Positions 25,999 through 34,881 of a stretch of 64,000 nt of DNA are shown one piece after another; positions within the stretch are counted from its first letter, which is position 1, and every line of letters begins with the position of its first letter. Origin of the DNA: Maribacter sp. BPC-D8 (GTDB taxonomy: Bacteria; Bacteroidota; Bacteroidia; Flavobacteriales; Flavobacteriaceae); assembly GCF_035207705.1 (NCBI RefSeq), contig NZ_CP128187.1, forward strand, positions 3,968,001 to 4,032,000, given 5' to 3'. The notes under the pieces are model-generated. The model did not search any database. It was not told where the DNA came from and saw only the letters and a program-made list of their open reading frames with translations. The position numbers and the translations under genes were made by a program.

Positions 25999-26406
25999 TT
26001 AATTTTCAGTAATTGTTCCTAATATTTTGGCAAGATCATCTGGTGTTATTGGTTTTAAAATATAAGTATCTACTTGCTCATAGTTTTTTACCCGCTCTAA
26101 GTCTCTTGGGTCAACTGAAGAACTAATGATGTAGATTATAATTTTTTTTGATCTTTTGCTTTTGCAGTTTTTAAATTCATCTAAAAATTCCCAACCATTT
26201 AGTATGGGCATATTAAGGTCTAAAAAGATAACATCAGGTAAAGGTTCTCTGGCCATACACAATCTTGTGAGGCCGTCAAGAGCTTCTTGTCCGTTGCTAT
26301 ATACCAATATAGAAGTTGCAAAATCTACTTCTTTTATTATTCTTTTGGTACCATATACAAATATAGGGTCGTCATCTATTATACAGCATGTTGAAACTTT
26401 ATTCAT
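25999..26406 (-). CDS. Stand-alone receiver domain protein next to PAS kinase
   Basis: 135 residues from the ATG at 26406 (a TTG two codons upstream is less likely). Single receiver domain: CCIIDDDP at the start, phosphoacceptor Asp63 in FLDLNMP, Ser/Thr in YIISSS, Lys in ILKPITP. No DNA-binding or enzymatic domain follows. It starts 12 bases after the stop of the histidine kinase, so the two are almost certainly cotranscribed and cognate. Closely similar to the receiver at 25423 and to that at 63315. Confidence 0.93.
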   Translation of the reverse strand: MNKVSTCCIIDDDPIFVYGTKRIIKEVDFATSILVYSNGQEALDGLTRLCMAREPLPDVIFLDLNMPILNGWEFLDEFKNCKSKRSKKIIIYIISSSVDPRDLERVKNYEQVDTYILKPITPDDLAKILGTITEN

Positions 26407-26418
26407 AGTCAATTTTAT

Positions 26419-28614
26419 TTAGCTCTTTTTAAGTTTGATGAAAATGGTTGTGCCTTCGTCTACTTTACTTTCTATACTAATACTACCACTCATTGACTCG
26501 ACTTGATTTTTGGTAATGAACAGTCCAATTCCTTTAGCATCTTTATGCTTATGAAAAGTTTTATACATACCGAAAATAGTATTGCCATGTCGATCTAAGT
26601 CTATTCCTTGACCGTTGTCTGTGAATGAAATTACAATGTCTTCTCCTTTAATTTCAGATTTTATTTTTATAACAGGTGTGCGTTGTATTGAGCGATATTT
26701 TAGGGCATTTGTAAGTACATTTAAGAAAATACTTTCTAAATATGCTGGTACTGCATTTACAAAATGAGATTTTTCAATATCAATGTTAAGCTTGGCATTT
26801 TGTTCTTCTAATAAACCATTGATACTTTGAGTAATTTGGTTTAAAGTATTAAGTATGCTAATACTTTGTAATTTTTCAAGAGCTCCGGTTTTAACCTGAA
26901 CAACATCGTTTAAATGCGCAATAGTTTCAGATAAACTTTCGGTAGCGCTGGTAATCATTCGATTTATATTCTTTCGCTCGTCTTCATCTTCTTCTTTATT
27001 CAAAAATGTGGTAAGCATCGTCATATTGGTAGAATGCGAACGAAGGTTATGCGAAACGATATGGGCGAAATTAGTTAAACTTTCATTCTGGCTTTTGGTA
27101 ACATCTACCAATGCTTCTAATTTGTTTTGTGCTTCAATTCTATCAGTAATGTCTAAAAATTGAGTGATAACATGACTTACTTTACCATTCAAATCTTTTA
27201 CAGGGGTTGATCCAATTATAGCATGTACTATATTTCCGTTTTTATTAAAATATCTTTTCTGAAACTGTAAATGCTCAGAGCCGTAATTAACTACTTTGTT
27301 TTTATAAGAATTACTGCCTGGTTTATCATCTGGGTGAGTAATATCCATCGAGGTCATTTTTAATAACTCTTCTTCAGAATATCCTAAACTATGCGATAAG
27401 CTTTTGTTTATTTTTAACCATTTAAGTTCTGGACTTACCAGTGCCATACCAATAGCAGAGTGTTCAAAAGTTTCAGCAAATAACTTAGTACTTTTGGCTA
27501 ATTCAATTTCGGTACTACGAAGTTCTGTAATATCCCAATTAGCACCTGTCATTTTAATAGGTTGCCCGTTTATATCTCTAATAGTTTTGGAAATTCCTTT
27601 AATATATCTAGTGGATCCATTTTGAAGTTTTATTCTGTATTCTTCGTCAAAATCTTTCATACCCTTTATAGCATCAAAGGTGGCGGCTAATATTCTTTCT
27701 TTATCGGTTTCATCTATGGTAGATGACCAGGTTTCAAAAGCTCCTGAAAATTGATTTTCATTTAAATCAAAAATTCGGTACATTTCATTATCCCATTCTA
27801 ACTCTTTTTCAACGAGATCATAGTTCCAAGTTCCAATTTTTGCAGTTTGGGTGGTAATTTTTAATCGTTCGGAGATTTCTTGATGGGCTAACTCAATTTT
27901 CTTTCGCTCGTCTATATCTTGAAAAGTGCCAATAATTCTAACCGCTTTTCCGTTTAGCATTTCAACCTCCCCTTTTGCACATACCCAAATTTCATTGTTT
28001 TTGGCAGTGATAATAATTAGTTCTGTGTCAAAAGGTTTTCCTTCAGCAATTGCGATACTAATTAAGTAAGAAATTTTATCTCTGTAAACACCTTCTTTAT
28101 AAAAATTTATTCCTTCCTCTAAGTTTGGAACAAAATCAGCTTCCACTTCGTGAATGTCTTTTGTTGTTTTTGTCCAGTGTACTGTATTATTTATTAAGTC
28201 TAGTTCCCAGCATCCTATTCTGGCAACTTCTTCAGCTCTATGTAGTAGCTCTAGTTCTTTCTGTACGGCGGTAATATTATCTAAAAATATAATGGCACCG
28301 TCAAAACCATGATCTTCAATAGTAGAAGGTATAATTTTCCATTTTAGCCATTGTAGCTTGCCATCTGGTAAAATGAATTTTTGTCCAATATTTATATCCT
28401 CTTGTCCTTTTATGCCATTTTTTACAGCAACTTTAAAAAGGTTAGGAGTTTCAATTGTATGATCAAATAAATTTTTGTCGATGATATCGATTTCACCTAA
28501 ACTAAATTTTTCTTGCCACTGGTTAGAGTAACTAATAAAGTTTAACTTAGTATCCACGATAGCAATTGCATTGGGGGACTCTTTTAAAAGAAAGTCAACG
28601 GCTAATGTTTTCAA
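26419..28614 (-). CDS. Soluble multi-PAS sensor histidine kinase
   Basis: 731 residues, no membrane segment or signal peptide, so a cytoplasmic sensor. Four PAS/PAC-type segments at about 5-118, 125-240, 250-368 and 375-492 (each ending in a DIT/DI-E type linker), a phosphoacceptor helix with His522 in FAHIVSHNLRSH, and an HATPase domain with N-box FLNVLTNALKY, G1 DNGQGID, an FGMYKTFHKH F-box and GIGLF. The HNLRSH H-box is that of Flavobacteriia PAS kinases. The only usable start is TTG at 28614; in-frame upstream codons run into a stop and no ATG occurs near the N-terminus. Cognate receivers lie immediately downstream. Confidence 0.92.
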   Translation of the reverse strand: MKTLAVDFLLKESPNAIAIVDTKLNFISYSNQWQEKFSLGEIDIIDKNLFDHTIETPNLFKVAVKNGIKGQEDINIGQKFILPDGKLQWLKWKIIPSTIEDHGFDGAIIFLDNITAVQKELELLHRAEEVARIGCWELDLINNTVHWTKTTKDIHEVEADFVPNLEEGINFYKEGVYRDKISYLISIAIAEGKPFDTELIIITAKNNEIWVCAKGEVEMLNGKAVRIIGTFQDIDERKKIELAHQEISERLKITTQTAKIGTWNYDLVEKELEWDNEMYRIFDLNENQFSGAFETWSSTIDETDKERILAATFDAIKGMKDFDEEYRIKLQNGSTRYIKGISKTIRDINGQPIKMTGANWDITELRSTEIELAKSTKLFAETFEHSAIGMALVSPELKWLKINKSLSHSLGYSEEELLKMTSMDITHPDDKPGSNSYKNKVVNYGSEHLQFQKRYFNKNGNIVHAIIGSTPVKDLNGKVSHVITQFLDITDRIEAQNKLEALVDVTKSQNESLTNFAHIVSHNLRSHSTNMTMLTTFLNKEEDEDERKNINRMITSATESLSETIAHLNDVVQVKTGALEKLQSISILNTLNQITQSINGLLEEQNAKLNIDIEKSHFVNAVPAYLESIFLNVLTNALKYRSIQRTPVIKIKSEIKGEDIVISFTDNGQGIDLDRHGNTIFGMYKTFHKHKDAKGIGLFITKNQVESMSGSISIESKVDEGTTIFIKLKKS

Positions 28615-28747
28615 AAGTTCTAGAATTTTAATTTAAAGGTACATATTATCTTTAAGGTAGGAAAAAATTATGGAATAGTAAGAAAATACATCTTGATATG
28701 ATTACTTTCATATTGTCGTGAATGAGAATAATTTATTATACAAAACT

Positions 28748-29212
28748 ATGAACGAGGTTTTTTTTAAAGAGATAAGAGAAGGTAGCTTTAATGAGGTTAA
28801 AGCTATGTTAGAGAAGAATCCTATACTCGTCAACAGTAAAGATGTTAGAGGTTCAACACCTTTAATTTTGGCTACTTATTATGATGAAATGGAAATTGCA
28901 ACGCTACTATTAGACAAAGGAGCAAAAATCGATGCTGTAGATGCATCTGGTAACACAGCCTTAATGGGTGTTTGCTTCAAAGGCTTTACCGATCTTGCAA
29001 AATTATTGATAGATAAGAAGGCACAACTTAATGAGCGTAATGCTATGGGGGCAACTTGCCTAATTTATGCTGCACAATTTAATCGTTTAGAAATCGCAAA
29101 ATTATTAATAGCGAATGGCGCAGATAAAACAATAAAAGATAATAGGGGCAACAGTGCATTAGATCATGCTAAAACTCAAGGTTTGAGCGCTTTTATTGAT
29201 TTGTTGGAGTAA
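28748..29212 (+). CDS. Ankyrin-repeat protein
   Basis: 154 residues from the ATG at 28748 (a GTG ten codons earlier is possible). Four ankyrin-type repeats, each with TPLxLA-like or equivalent helices: GSTPLILATYYDEMEIATLL, NTALMGVCFKGFTDLAKLLI, GATCLIYAAQFNRLEIAKLL and NSALDHAKTQG. No signal peptide. A cytoplasmic protein-protein interaction scaffold of unknown partner. The omega-amidase-like gene starts 4 bases after its stop, so the two likely form an operon. Confidence 0.9.
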   Translation: MNEVFFKEIREGSFNEVKAMLEKNPILVNSKDVRGSTPLILATYYDEMEIATLLLDKGAKIDAVDASGNTALMGVCFKGFTDLAKLLIDKKAQLNERNAMGATCLIYAAQFNRLEIAKLLIANGADKTIKDNRGNSALDHAKTQGLSAFIDLLE

Positions 29213-29216
29213 TAGT

Positions 29217-30005
29217 ATGAAAGAGGAGCAAAACGGTCGTTTAAAAATAGCACTTATACAATCTACTTTACATTGGGAGGATCCACATACCAATAGAGAA
29301 ATGTTCGGCGCCAAAATCGATCAAATCGATGAACCTGTTGATTTAATAGTTTTGCCAGAAATGTTTACCACAGGCTTTACAATGTCACCTGATAATATTG
29401 AAAAAAAAGAAGGTTTGACAACCCTAGATTGGATGAAGAAAATGGCTGCCAATAAAAATAGTGCAGTAGTTGGTAGTGTCGTATTTCATGATAATGACAA
29501 ATATTATAATAGACTCTTATTTGTAAGACCAAATGGCGAATATGAAAAGTATGATAAGCGACATACATTTACTTTAGCTGGTGAACATGAAAAATATACT
29601 GCAGGTACAGAAAGACTAATAATAGACTACAAAGGTTTTGCCATCTGCCCATTAGTATGTTATGATCTTCGTTTTCCGGTATGGAGTAGAAACACAGAAA
29701 ATTTTGATGTTTTAATATATACAGCAAATTGGCCTACGCCAAGAATTAATTCTTGGGATGCACTTTTAAAAGCAAGAGCCATCGAGAATATGGTGTATTG
29801 TGTTGGGGTAAATCGTATAGGTGAAGACAAAGTAGGACATCAGTACCCGGGGCATTCTAGCGTATATGACCCACTCGGAGAATTGGTTTCACTTTCTGAG
29901 AAAGAAGAAACAATTATTATTGAATTAGTAAAAGATGAAATCGACCTAGTGCGAAATAAGCTCCGTTTTTTAAATGACCGCGATGATTTTAATCTATCAA
30001 ATTAA
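29217..30005 (+). CDS. Carbon-nitrogen hydrolase, omega-amidase (YafV/Nit2-like)
   Basis: 262 residues from the ATG at 29217. Nitrilase-superfamily triad: Glu48 in VLPEMFTTGF, Lys114 in KYDKRHTF and Cys148 in LVCYDLRFP. The TGFTM and DLRFPVW wording is that of YafV/Nit2 omega-amidases, which deaminate 2-oxoglutaramate or 2-oxosuccinamate formed by glutamine/asparagine transaminases. Ankyrin gene 4 bases upstream. Convergent with the Ig-like lipoprotein gene, overlapping it by 17 bases at the 3' end. Confidence 0.92.
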   Translation: MKEEQNGRLKIALIQSTLHWEDPHTNREMFGAKIDQIDEPVDLIVLPEMFTTGFTMSPDNIEKKEGLTTLDWMKKMAANKNSAVVGSVVFHDNDKYYNRLLFVRPNGEYEKYDKRHTFTLAGEHEKYTAGTERLIIDYKGFAICPLVCYDLRFPVWSRNTENFDVLIYTANWPTPRINSWDALLKARAIENMVYCVGVNRIGEDKVGHQYPGHSSVYDPLGELVSLSEKEETIIIELVKDEIDLVRNKLRFLNDRDDFNLSN

Positions 30006-31605
30006 AGGTCTCTATTTTTTCCCAATTAGCGCGTAATTCTATTAGCGTAGGGTAGTAGCTTATTTTTTCAGGTTGTCTATGTTCTAAAAAACTGCCTGTA
30101 TCCCATTTTCCATTACCGTTCATGTCGAATATGACTCTAGCTTGGTATTTACCAGGATTTAAATTATCAAAGACATACGCCTGTGGCTCAGTAGCGTAAA
30201 TTTCTCGTTGTAAATCTCCTTTTTCGTTGGTAAGCTGAACAATTATCGGGTAAACGATTGAGCTGCCATTTAGATTTAAAGTTAAGTTGCCATAATCTGC
30301 AATGCTCTTTGTTCGAAAAGAATAAGCGACCGAATCATTAGATGTTTCGAAAAAGTCGGTTACCGCACCAGGTATAAGTTCCATTCTATAGCTTTGGTCG
30401 GGGTCAATCTTAAAGTTAAAATTCAATAAATTTTCTAAGGTATCGAGCTTTAATTTATAAGCAATTTCAACAGAATCTTTATCCATCAATTTAATTTTGG
30501 TGCTATCGAAACTAACTAGTGGAGTATTACTTAAGAGATTTATAGGCTTATCCATTTCAATATTTCCATTTTGACTCATCGAAATTTTTAAGGAGTCAAA
30601 CTCAACTTTTCTGTTTTTAACTTTAAACGTATCTTTTGTAATTAAAGATTCATTAGTAATTACAAAAAGGAGAGAGTCCATTTCATAAGGTGTAAACCAG
30701 AAATTCAATGTGTCTTTTTCTCTTTCTTTACTAATCTTCGTTCTAACTGTATCGGGTATTTCGGTAATGGTTTCAATTGATATGTCGGTTCCATCTCCAT
30801 AATAGCCAAAGCTAATTCTATTACTAGCTTCCATACTGGGTACGGCTATGCTGTAATCGGGTATTTCTTTAAATAGATTCAATAAATAGATAGAATCTGT
30901 AGGTAAGTTTATAGTATCACGTACAAAACCTATTTTATCGGTTTTTTGATCGAATAAATTATTGCCTGTGGCATCTTTAATACCAAATAAGGCATATTTG
31001 CCTTCCTTTAAATTATTAAGTTTAAATATAACTGCGCTGTCTAGCGTATTGGTAATATAGTTTGGTGGTCTCTTGTAAACGGTAGAGTCTGTATAACTAG
31101 TGTCAATTTTATAAAGCATTACGCTGACAAAATCATCGGCATTTTTATTGAATGCATCTTTAACTACGCCTGTTAATTCTAATGAATCGATATAATCGCC
31201 AGTAGAGAAAACATAGGTAAAAAAAGATTTTGGGTTTTCTTCGTTGTTGTCGACAATACCTTGACCGAAATTAAAAGTATAGGTTGTATTTGGTTCGAGC
31301 GTGTCTTTAATAGTAATTTCTACGTATTTGTTAGCATTACCAATAGGTGAAAGTACAGGAGCATTTTTTAAAGGGGGAGAAATTATAAGCTGCTTTTGAA
31401 TATCTTTTAGCTTCACTAATTCATCAAAATACAATCTAATCTTTTGCCCAGTAAAGTTGGTTGTTAAATTTGGTGGCTCTGCCCTTGTTAATTCTGGTGG
31501 AGTTATGTCTTTTGGTCCACCGGTAGGTGTGCCCCTTTGTGCGCATTGGTATGACACCAATACGATGATAAAAACAAATATAAAACCTAAAATTTTTCTG
31601 CTCAT
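29989..31605 (-). CDS. Ig-like (SbsA/Big_5) domain lipoprotein
   Basis: 538 residues from the ATG at 31605 (the upstream TTG would add seven residues before the signal). Lipobox VSYQC. An N-terminal SbsA-type Ig-like domain at about 30-140 (PPNLTTNFTGQKIRLYFDEL, NTTYTFNFG) is followed by beta-rich repeats and a C-terminal domain with NLNPGKYQARVIFDMNGNG that resembles a carboxypeptidase-regulatory-like fold. Such proteins are common outer-membrane lipoproteins of Flavobacteriia with no known reaction. The preceding gene on the strand is comF, 51 bases upstream. The 3' ends of this gene and the hydrolase gene overlap by 17 bases. Confidence 0.85.
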   Translation of the reverse strand: MSRKILGFIFVFIIVLVSYQCAQRGTPTGGPKDITPPELTRAEPPNLTTNFTGQKIRLYFDELVKLKDIQKQLIISPPLKNAPVLSPIGNANKYVEITIKDTLEPNTTYTFNFGQGIVDNNEENPKSFFTYVFSTGDYIDSLELTGVVKDAFNKNADDFVSVMLYKIDTSYTDSTVYKRPPNYITNTLDSAVIFKLNNLKEGKYALFGIKDATGNNLFDQKTDKIGFVRDTINLPTDSIYLLNLFKEIPDYSIAVPSMEASNRISFGYYGDGTDISIETITEIPDTVRTKISKEREKDTLNFWFTPYEMDSLLFVITNESLITKDTFKVKNRKVEFDSLKISMSQNGNIEMDKPINLLSNTPLVSFDSTKIKLMDKDSVEIAYKLKLDTLENLLNFNFKIDPDQSYRMELIPGAVTDFFETSNDSVAYSFRTKSIADYGNLTLNLNGSSIVYPIIVQLTNEKGDLQREIYATEPQAYVFDNLNPGKYQARVIFDMNGNGKWDTGSFLEHRQPEKISYYPTLIELRANWEKIETFNLID

Positions 31606-31656
31606 TAGTGTAATTATCGACCGCAAAGAAACAACATATTTTATAGAAATCTAATT

Positions 31657-32358
31657 CTATGGAACAACTGCCATACTTGATATGTAAATTTCAACACCTT
31701 CAATATCTTTGAAGGTGTTTGCACAAATTTCCATAGTAGCACCGGTAGTAATAACATCGTCAACCAACAATATGGTTTTGTTTATTAATTTTTCTCCATT
31801 TTTGATTTCATATAACGACCGGTTGTCATACCATCTGTTTAGTCTATTTTTCTTGGTTTGTGTTTTAGTATTTGCAGTTTTTATCAAAATATCATCTGTA
31901 TAGTTTGCATCAATGTGAAGTGCAATTTGTTTTGCAAATAGTGCCACTTGGTTATAACCTCTCTTCTTAAGTTTCTTTCTGTGTAAGGGAACGGGAATTA
32001 CATAGTCGATTTTTGGCAAATGACCTTGTTGCTTCAAAATTTGACCATGCCAATCGCCTAAAAATATACCTATACCTTCTTGGTTTTTATATTTTAAGAA
32101 GTGAATAAGGTTTTTTACGATTCCAATTTCGGTAAAGAATAAGAATGAGTTTGCTTTTTTTATGTTAATTCGACCATAAAAAATACGGTCAACTGCATTT
32201 TCATCGTTAAAGGTGTACTCGGTAAGTGGTAATTGGTGTCGGCAAGATGTACAGAGAAGAACCTCTCCTCTATATAATCGTGCATTACATCCAAAACATG
32301 ATATGGGTAAGAGTATGTTCGTAACATCCTTTAGTATATTTGAAATTCTGTTTTTCAT
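31657..32358 (-). CDS. ComF family phosphoribosyltransferase-like protein
   Basis: 233 residues from the ATG at 32358 (the codon before it is TTG). An N-terminal Cys4 zinc ribbon (ISCFGCNARL and VLLCTSCRHQL) is followed by a PRTase-fold domain with the PRPP loop TILLVDDVITTGAT near 205-218 and PVPLHRKKLKKRGYNQ near 122-137. ComF proteins take part in DNA uptake during natural transformation by handling incoming single strands. Full length. Divergent from the coiled-coil membrane protein 40 bases away. Confidence 0.93.
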   Translation of the reverse strand: MKNRISNILKDVTNILLPISCFGCNARLYRGEVLLCTSCRHQLPLTEYTFNDENAVDRIFYGRINIKKANSFLFFTEIGIVKNLIHFLKYKNQEGIGIFLGDWHGQILKQQGHLPKIDYVIPVPLHRKKLKKRGYNQVALFAKQIALHIDANYTDDILIKTANTKTQTKKNRLNRWYDNRSLYEIKNGEKLINKTILLVDDVITTGATMEICANTFKDIEGVEIYISSMAVVP

Positions 32359-32398
32359 CAAATTTTACAGATTAAACAACCTACAGCCCACTTTTTAA

Positions 32399-33298
32399 AT
32401 GGACAGTCAAGATAATAAATTCAATTATAAAATAATACTAGCAGCATTTGTTGCAGTTCTTTTAGCACTATTAATTGCATTCTACTATAGTTATGCCCAA
32501 TCAAACGATCAAATAGACTTTTTAGAACAAGAGAAAGAGATTCTTGTAAAAGACCTTACTATTATGAAAGCAGATGTAGCTCGCTTATCTGCAAAAAGTG
32601 AAATGAACGATATTGAATTGAAAGATTCCAGGTATAAGGTACAAGAACTTTTAGATTCTGTAGGTCGATTAAATTTTACAGTACAAAAGTTAAGAGAATT
32701 TAAAACGGAATTACGTAGGTTAGAGTCTAAGAACGATAGCTTACTTTTAAAGAACAACTTCTTACGTTATAACAACATGTTACTTACCGATAAGTATGAT
32801 GAGTCTCGTAAGCAGATGGAAAATCTAAGAGCAAACAGTAATTCTCTAGCAGAAGCAGAAGCTTTACAAAGAAGAAAAATACTAGAACTTAATCAGAAAT
32901 TAAAGACGAAGAGCTATTTGAAAATGGCTAATTCTGAAGGAAGCGGTTTTAGATTAATTCGTGGTACAAAGCCAACCAAAACCAATAAGGCATCTATAAT
33001 TGAAAAATTAAGAGGTTGCGTTACAGTTTTAGCAGATGAGAGTGAAGCTGATAACGAGAAGGTAATTTATTTACAGTTTTTAGATCCAAACAAACAGATT
33101 GTTGAAGACAATGCTAATACTATTACAGTGAACGGTAATGTTTATAGTAAAAGAGTTGAATTTATATTTACAGGATTAGAGTCGCCAATTTGTGAATCTA
33201 TTACCATACCAGAAGGTTCTTTAATTGAAGGTAATTACACATTAAATGTGTTCGAAGACGAACGTTTAATTACTTCTTCTGAATTTGAATTGAAATAA
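32399..33298 (+). CDS. Single-pass membrane protein with long coiled coil
   Basis: 299 residues. One membrane helix at about 10-32 (IILAAFVAVLLALLIAFYYS), a heptad-rich coiled coil at about 38-172 (FLEQEKEILVKDLTIMKADV and following), then a compact C-terminal beta domain (about 190-299, with VYSKRVEFIFTGLESPICES). Type II-like topology, with the coiled coil in the periplasm. The family recurs in Flavobacteriia but I know no function; the shape suggests a scaffold bridging envelope layers. It ends 37 bases before glyS, which has its own promoter. Confidence 0.82.
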   Translation: MDSQDNKFNYKIILAAFVAVLLALLIAFYYSYAQSNDQIDFLEQEKEILVKDLTIMKADVARLSAKSEMNDIELKDSRYKVQELLDSVGRLNFTVQKLREFKTELRRLESKNDSLLLKNNFLRYNNMLLTDKYDESRKQMENLRANSNSLAEAEALQRRKILELNQKLKTKSYLKMANSEGSGFRLIRGTKPTKTNKASIIEKLRGCVTVLADESEADNEKVIYLQFLDPNKQIVEDNANTITVNGNVYSKRVEFIFTGLESPICESITIPEGSLIEGNYTLNVFEDERLITSSEFELK

Positions 33299-33323
33299 TT
33301 ATTTTTTTTTTGGGCTATTGTTC

Positions 33324-33331
33324 TATTTTTG
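33324..33331 (+). promoter_or_regulatory. -7 box of glyS, predicting a leaderless transcript
   Basis: TATTTTTG, an exact TAnnTTTG match, ends 5 bases before the glyS ATG at 33336. With the box centred at -7, transcription would start at or beside the A of the ATG. Confidence 0.5.
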
Positions 33332-33335
33332 CAAC

Positions 33336-34880
33336 ATGGCAAAGCAAGAAGATGATTTTAAGCGTGTAATTTCTCACGCAAAGGAATACGGATATGTATT
33401 TCAATCTAGTGAAATTTATGATGGGTTAAGTGCTATTTATGATTATGGTCAAAATGGTGTAGAACTTAAAAAGAATATACGCGACTATTGGTGGAAGGCC
33501 ATGGTTCAGCTCAATGATAATATCGTTGGGTTAGATGCTGCAATTTTCATGCATCCACTAACGTGGAAAGCTTCTGGGCATATAGATGCGTTTAATGATC
33601 CATTAATAGATAATAAAGATTCTAAAAAAAGATATAGAGCAGATGTTTTAGTCGAAGATTATGTCGCTAAAATTGATGCTAAAATTGAAAAAGAGGTCAA
33701 TAAGGCTGCTAAGCGTTTTGGCGAAGCTTTTGATAAAGAACAGTTTTTGCAAACGAATCAGCGTGTAGTTGATTATCAAGAGCAAGGAAAAACTATTTTA
33801 AGCAGGTTAGGTAAATCTTTACAGGATGAAGATTTAGCTGATGTAAAAGCTTTAATAGAAGAATTAGATATCGCTTGCCCAATGTCAGGTTCTAAAAACT
33901 GGACAGAGGTAAAGCAGTTTAATCTAATGTTCGGTACAAAGTTAGGTGCCAATGCAGAAACTGCAATGGATCTATTTCTTAGACCAGAAACTGCCCAAGG
34001 TATTTTTGTAAATTTCTTGAATGTTCAGAAATCTGGTCGTATGAAAATTCCTTTCGGAATTGCACAGACCGGTAAGGCTTTTAGAAATGAAATTGTTGCA
34101 AGGCAGTTTATTTTTAGAATGCGTGAGTTCGAACAAATGGAAATGCAATTCTTTATACAACCAGGCACCCAGAAAGAGTGGTACGAGGTTTGGAAAGAAA
34201 AAAGAATGAAGTGGCACATGTCACTTGGTTTAGGTCAAGATAATTATCGTTTTCATGACCATGAGAAATTAGCTCATTATGCAGATGCTGCTTCTGATAT
34301 AGAATTTCGTTTTCCATTCGGTTTTAAAGAATTAGAGGGTATACATTCTCGTACCGATTTTGATTTAAGCAGTCACGAGAAACTCTCGGGTAAGAAACTA
34401 CAATATTTTGATCACGAAGTAAATAAGAACTATGTTCCTTATGTATTAGAAACTTCTATCGGTTTAGATAGAATGTTCTTGGCAGTATTCTCTAATTCGC
34501 TTAAAGAAGAGGAATTGGAAAATAATACAACTAGAACGGTACTTAAGTTACCAGCTGTTTTAGCACCAGTAAAAGCGGCTATTTTGCCTTTGCTTAAAAA
34601 GGACGGCTTACCAGAAATAGCACACCAAATTATAGATGACCTTAAATGGGATTTTAATGTGGTTTATGATGAAAAAGATGCTGTGGGTAGACGTTACAGA
34701 AGACAAGATGCCAATGGTACTCCTTTCTGTATTACTGTTGATCACCAGTCTTTAGAAGATCAAACGGTTACCATTAGACATAGAGATTCTATGGAACAAG
34801 AGCGTGTTGCTATATCAGCATTGAATGGTATCATTCATGATGCAGTAGATATGAAGACCTGGTTAAAGAAAATGGAATAA
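33336..34880 (+). CDS. glyS: Glycyl-tRNA synthetase (alpha2 dimeric type)
   Basis: 514 residues, class II synthetase. Motif 1 is near IRDYWWKAMVQ, the glycine-binding and motif 2 region is GIAQTGKAFRNEI (about 245-257) with FRMREFEQMEMQFF after it, and motif 3 is GLDRMFLAV (about 375-383). A C-terminal anticodon-binding domain follows (LAPVKAAILPLL...YRRQDANGTPF). The single-chain dimeric form replaces the alpha/beta type of proteobacteria. The ATG at 33336 is preferred; an upstream TTG would add six codons that overlap the promoter box. It is convergent with the next receptor, stopping 1 base from it. Confidence 0.97.
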   Translation: MAKQEDDFKRVISHAKEYGYVFQSSEIYDGLSAIYDYGQNGVELKKNIRDYWWKAMVQLNDNIVGLDAAIFMHPLTWKASGHIDAFNDPLIDNKDSKKRYRADVLVEDYVAKIDAKIEKEVNKAAKRFGEAFDKEQFLQTNQRVVDYQEQGKTILSRLGKSLQDEDLADVKALIEELDIACPMSGSKNWTEVKQFNLMFGTKLGANAETAMDLFLRPETAQGIFVNFLNVQKSGRMKIPFGIAQTGKAFRNEIVARQFIFRMREFEQMEMQFFIQPGTQKEWYEVWKEKRMKWHMSLGLGQDNYRFHDHEKLAHYADAASDIEFRFPFGFKELEGIHSRTDFDLSSHEKLSGKKLQYFDHEVNKNYVPYVLETSIGLDRMFLAVFSNSLKEEELENNTTRTVLKLPAVLAPVKAAILPLLKKDGLPEIAHQIIDDLKWDFNVVYDEKDAVGRRYRRQDANGTPFCITVDHQSLEDQTVTIRHRDSMEQERVAISALNGIIHDAVDMKTWLKKME

Positions 34881-34881
34881 G

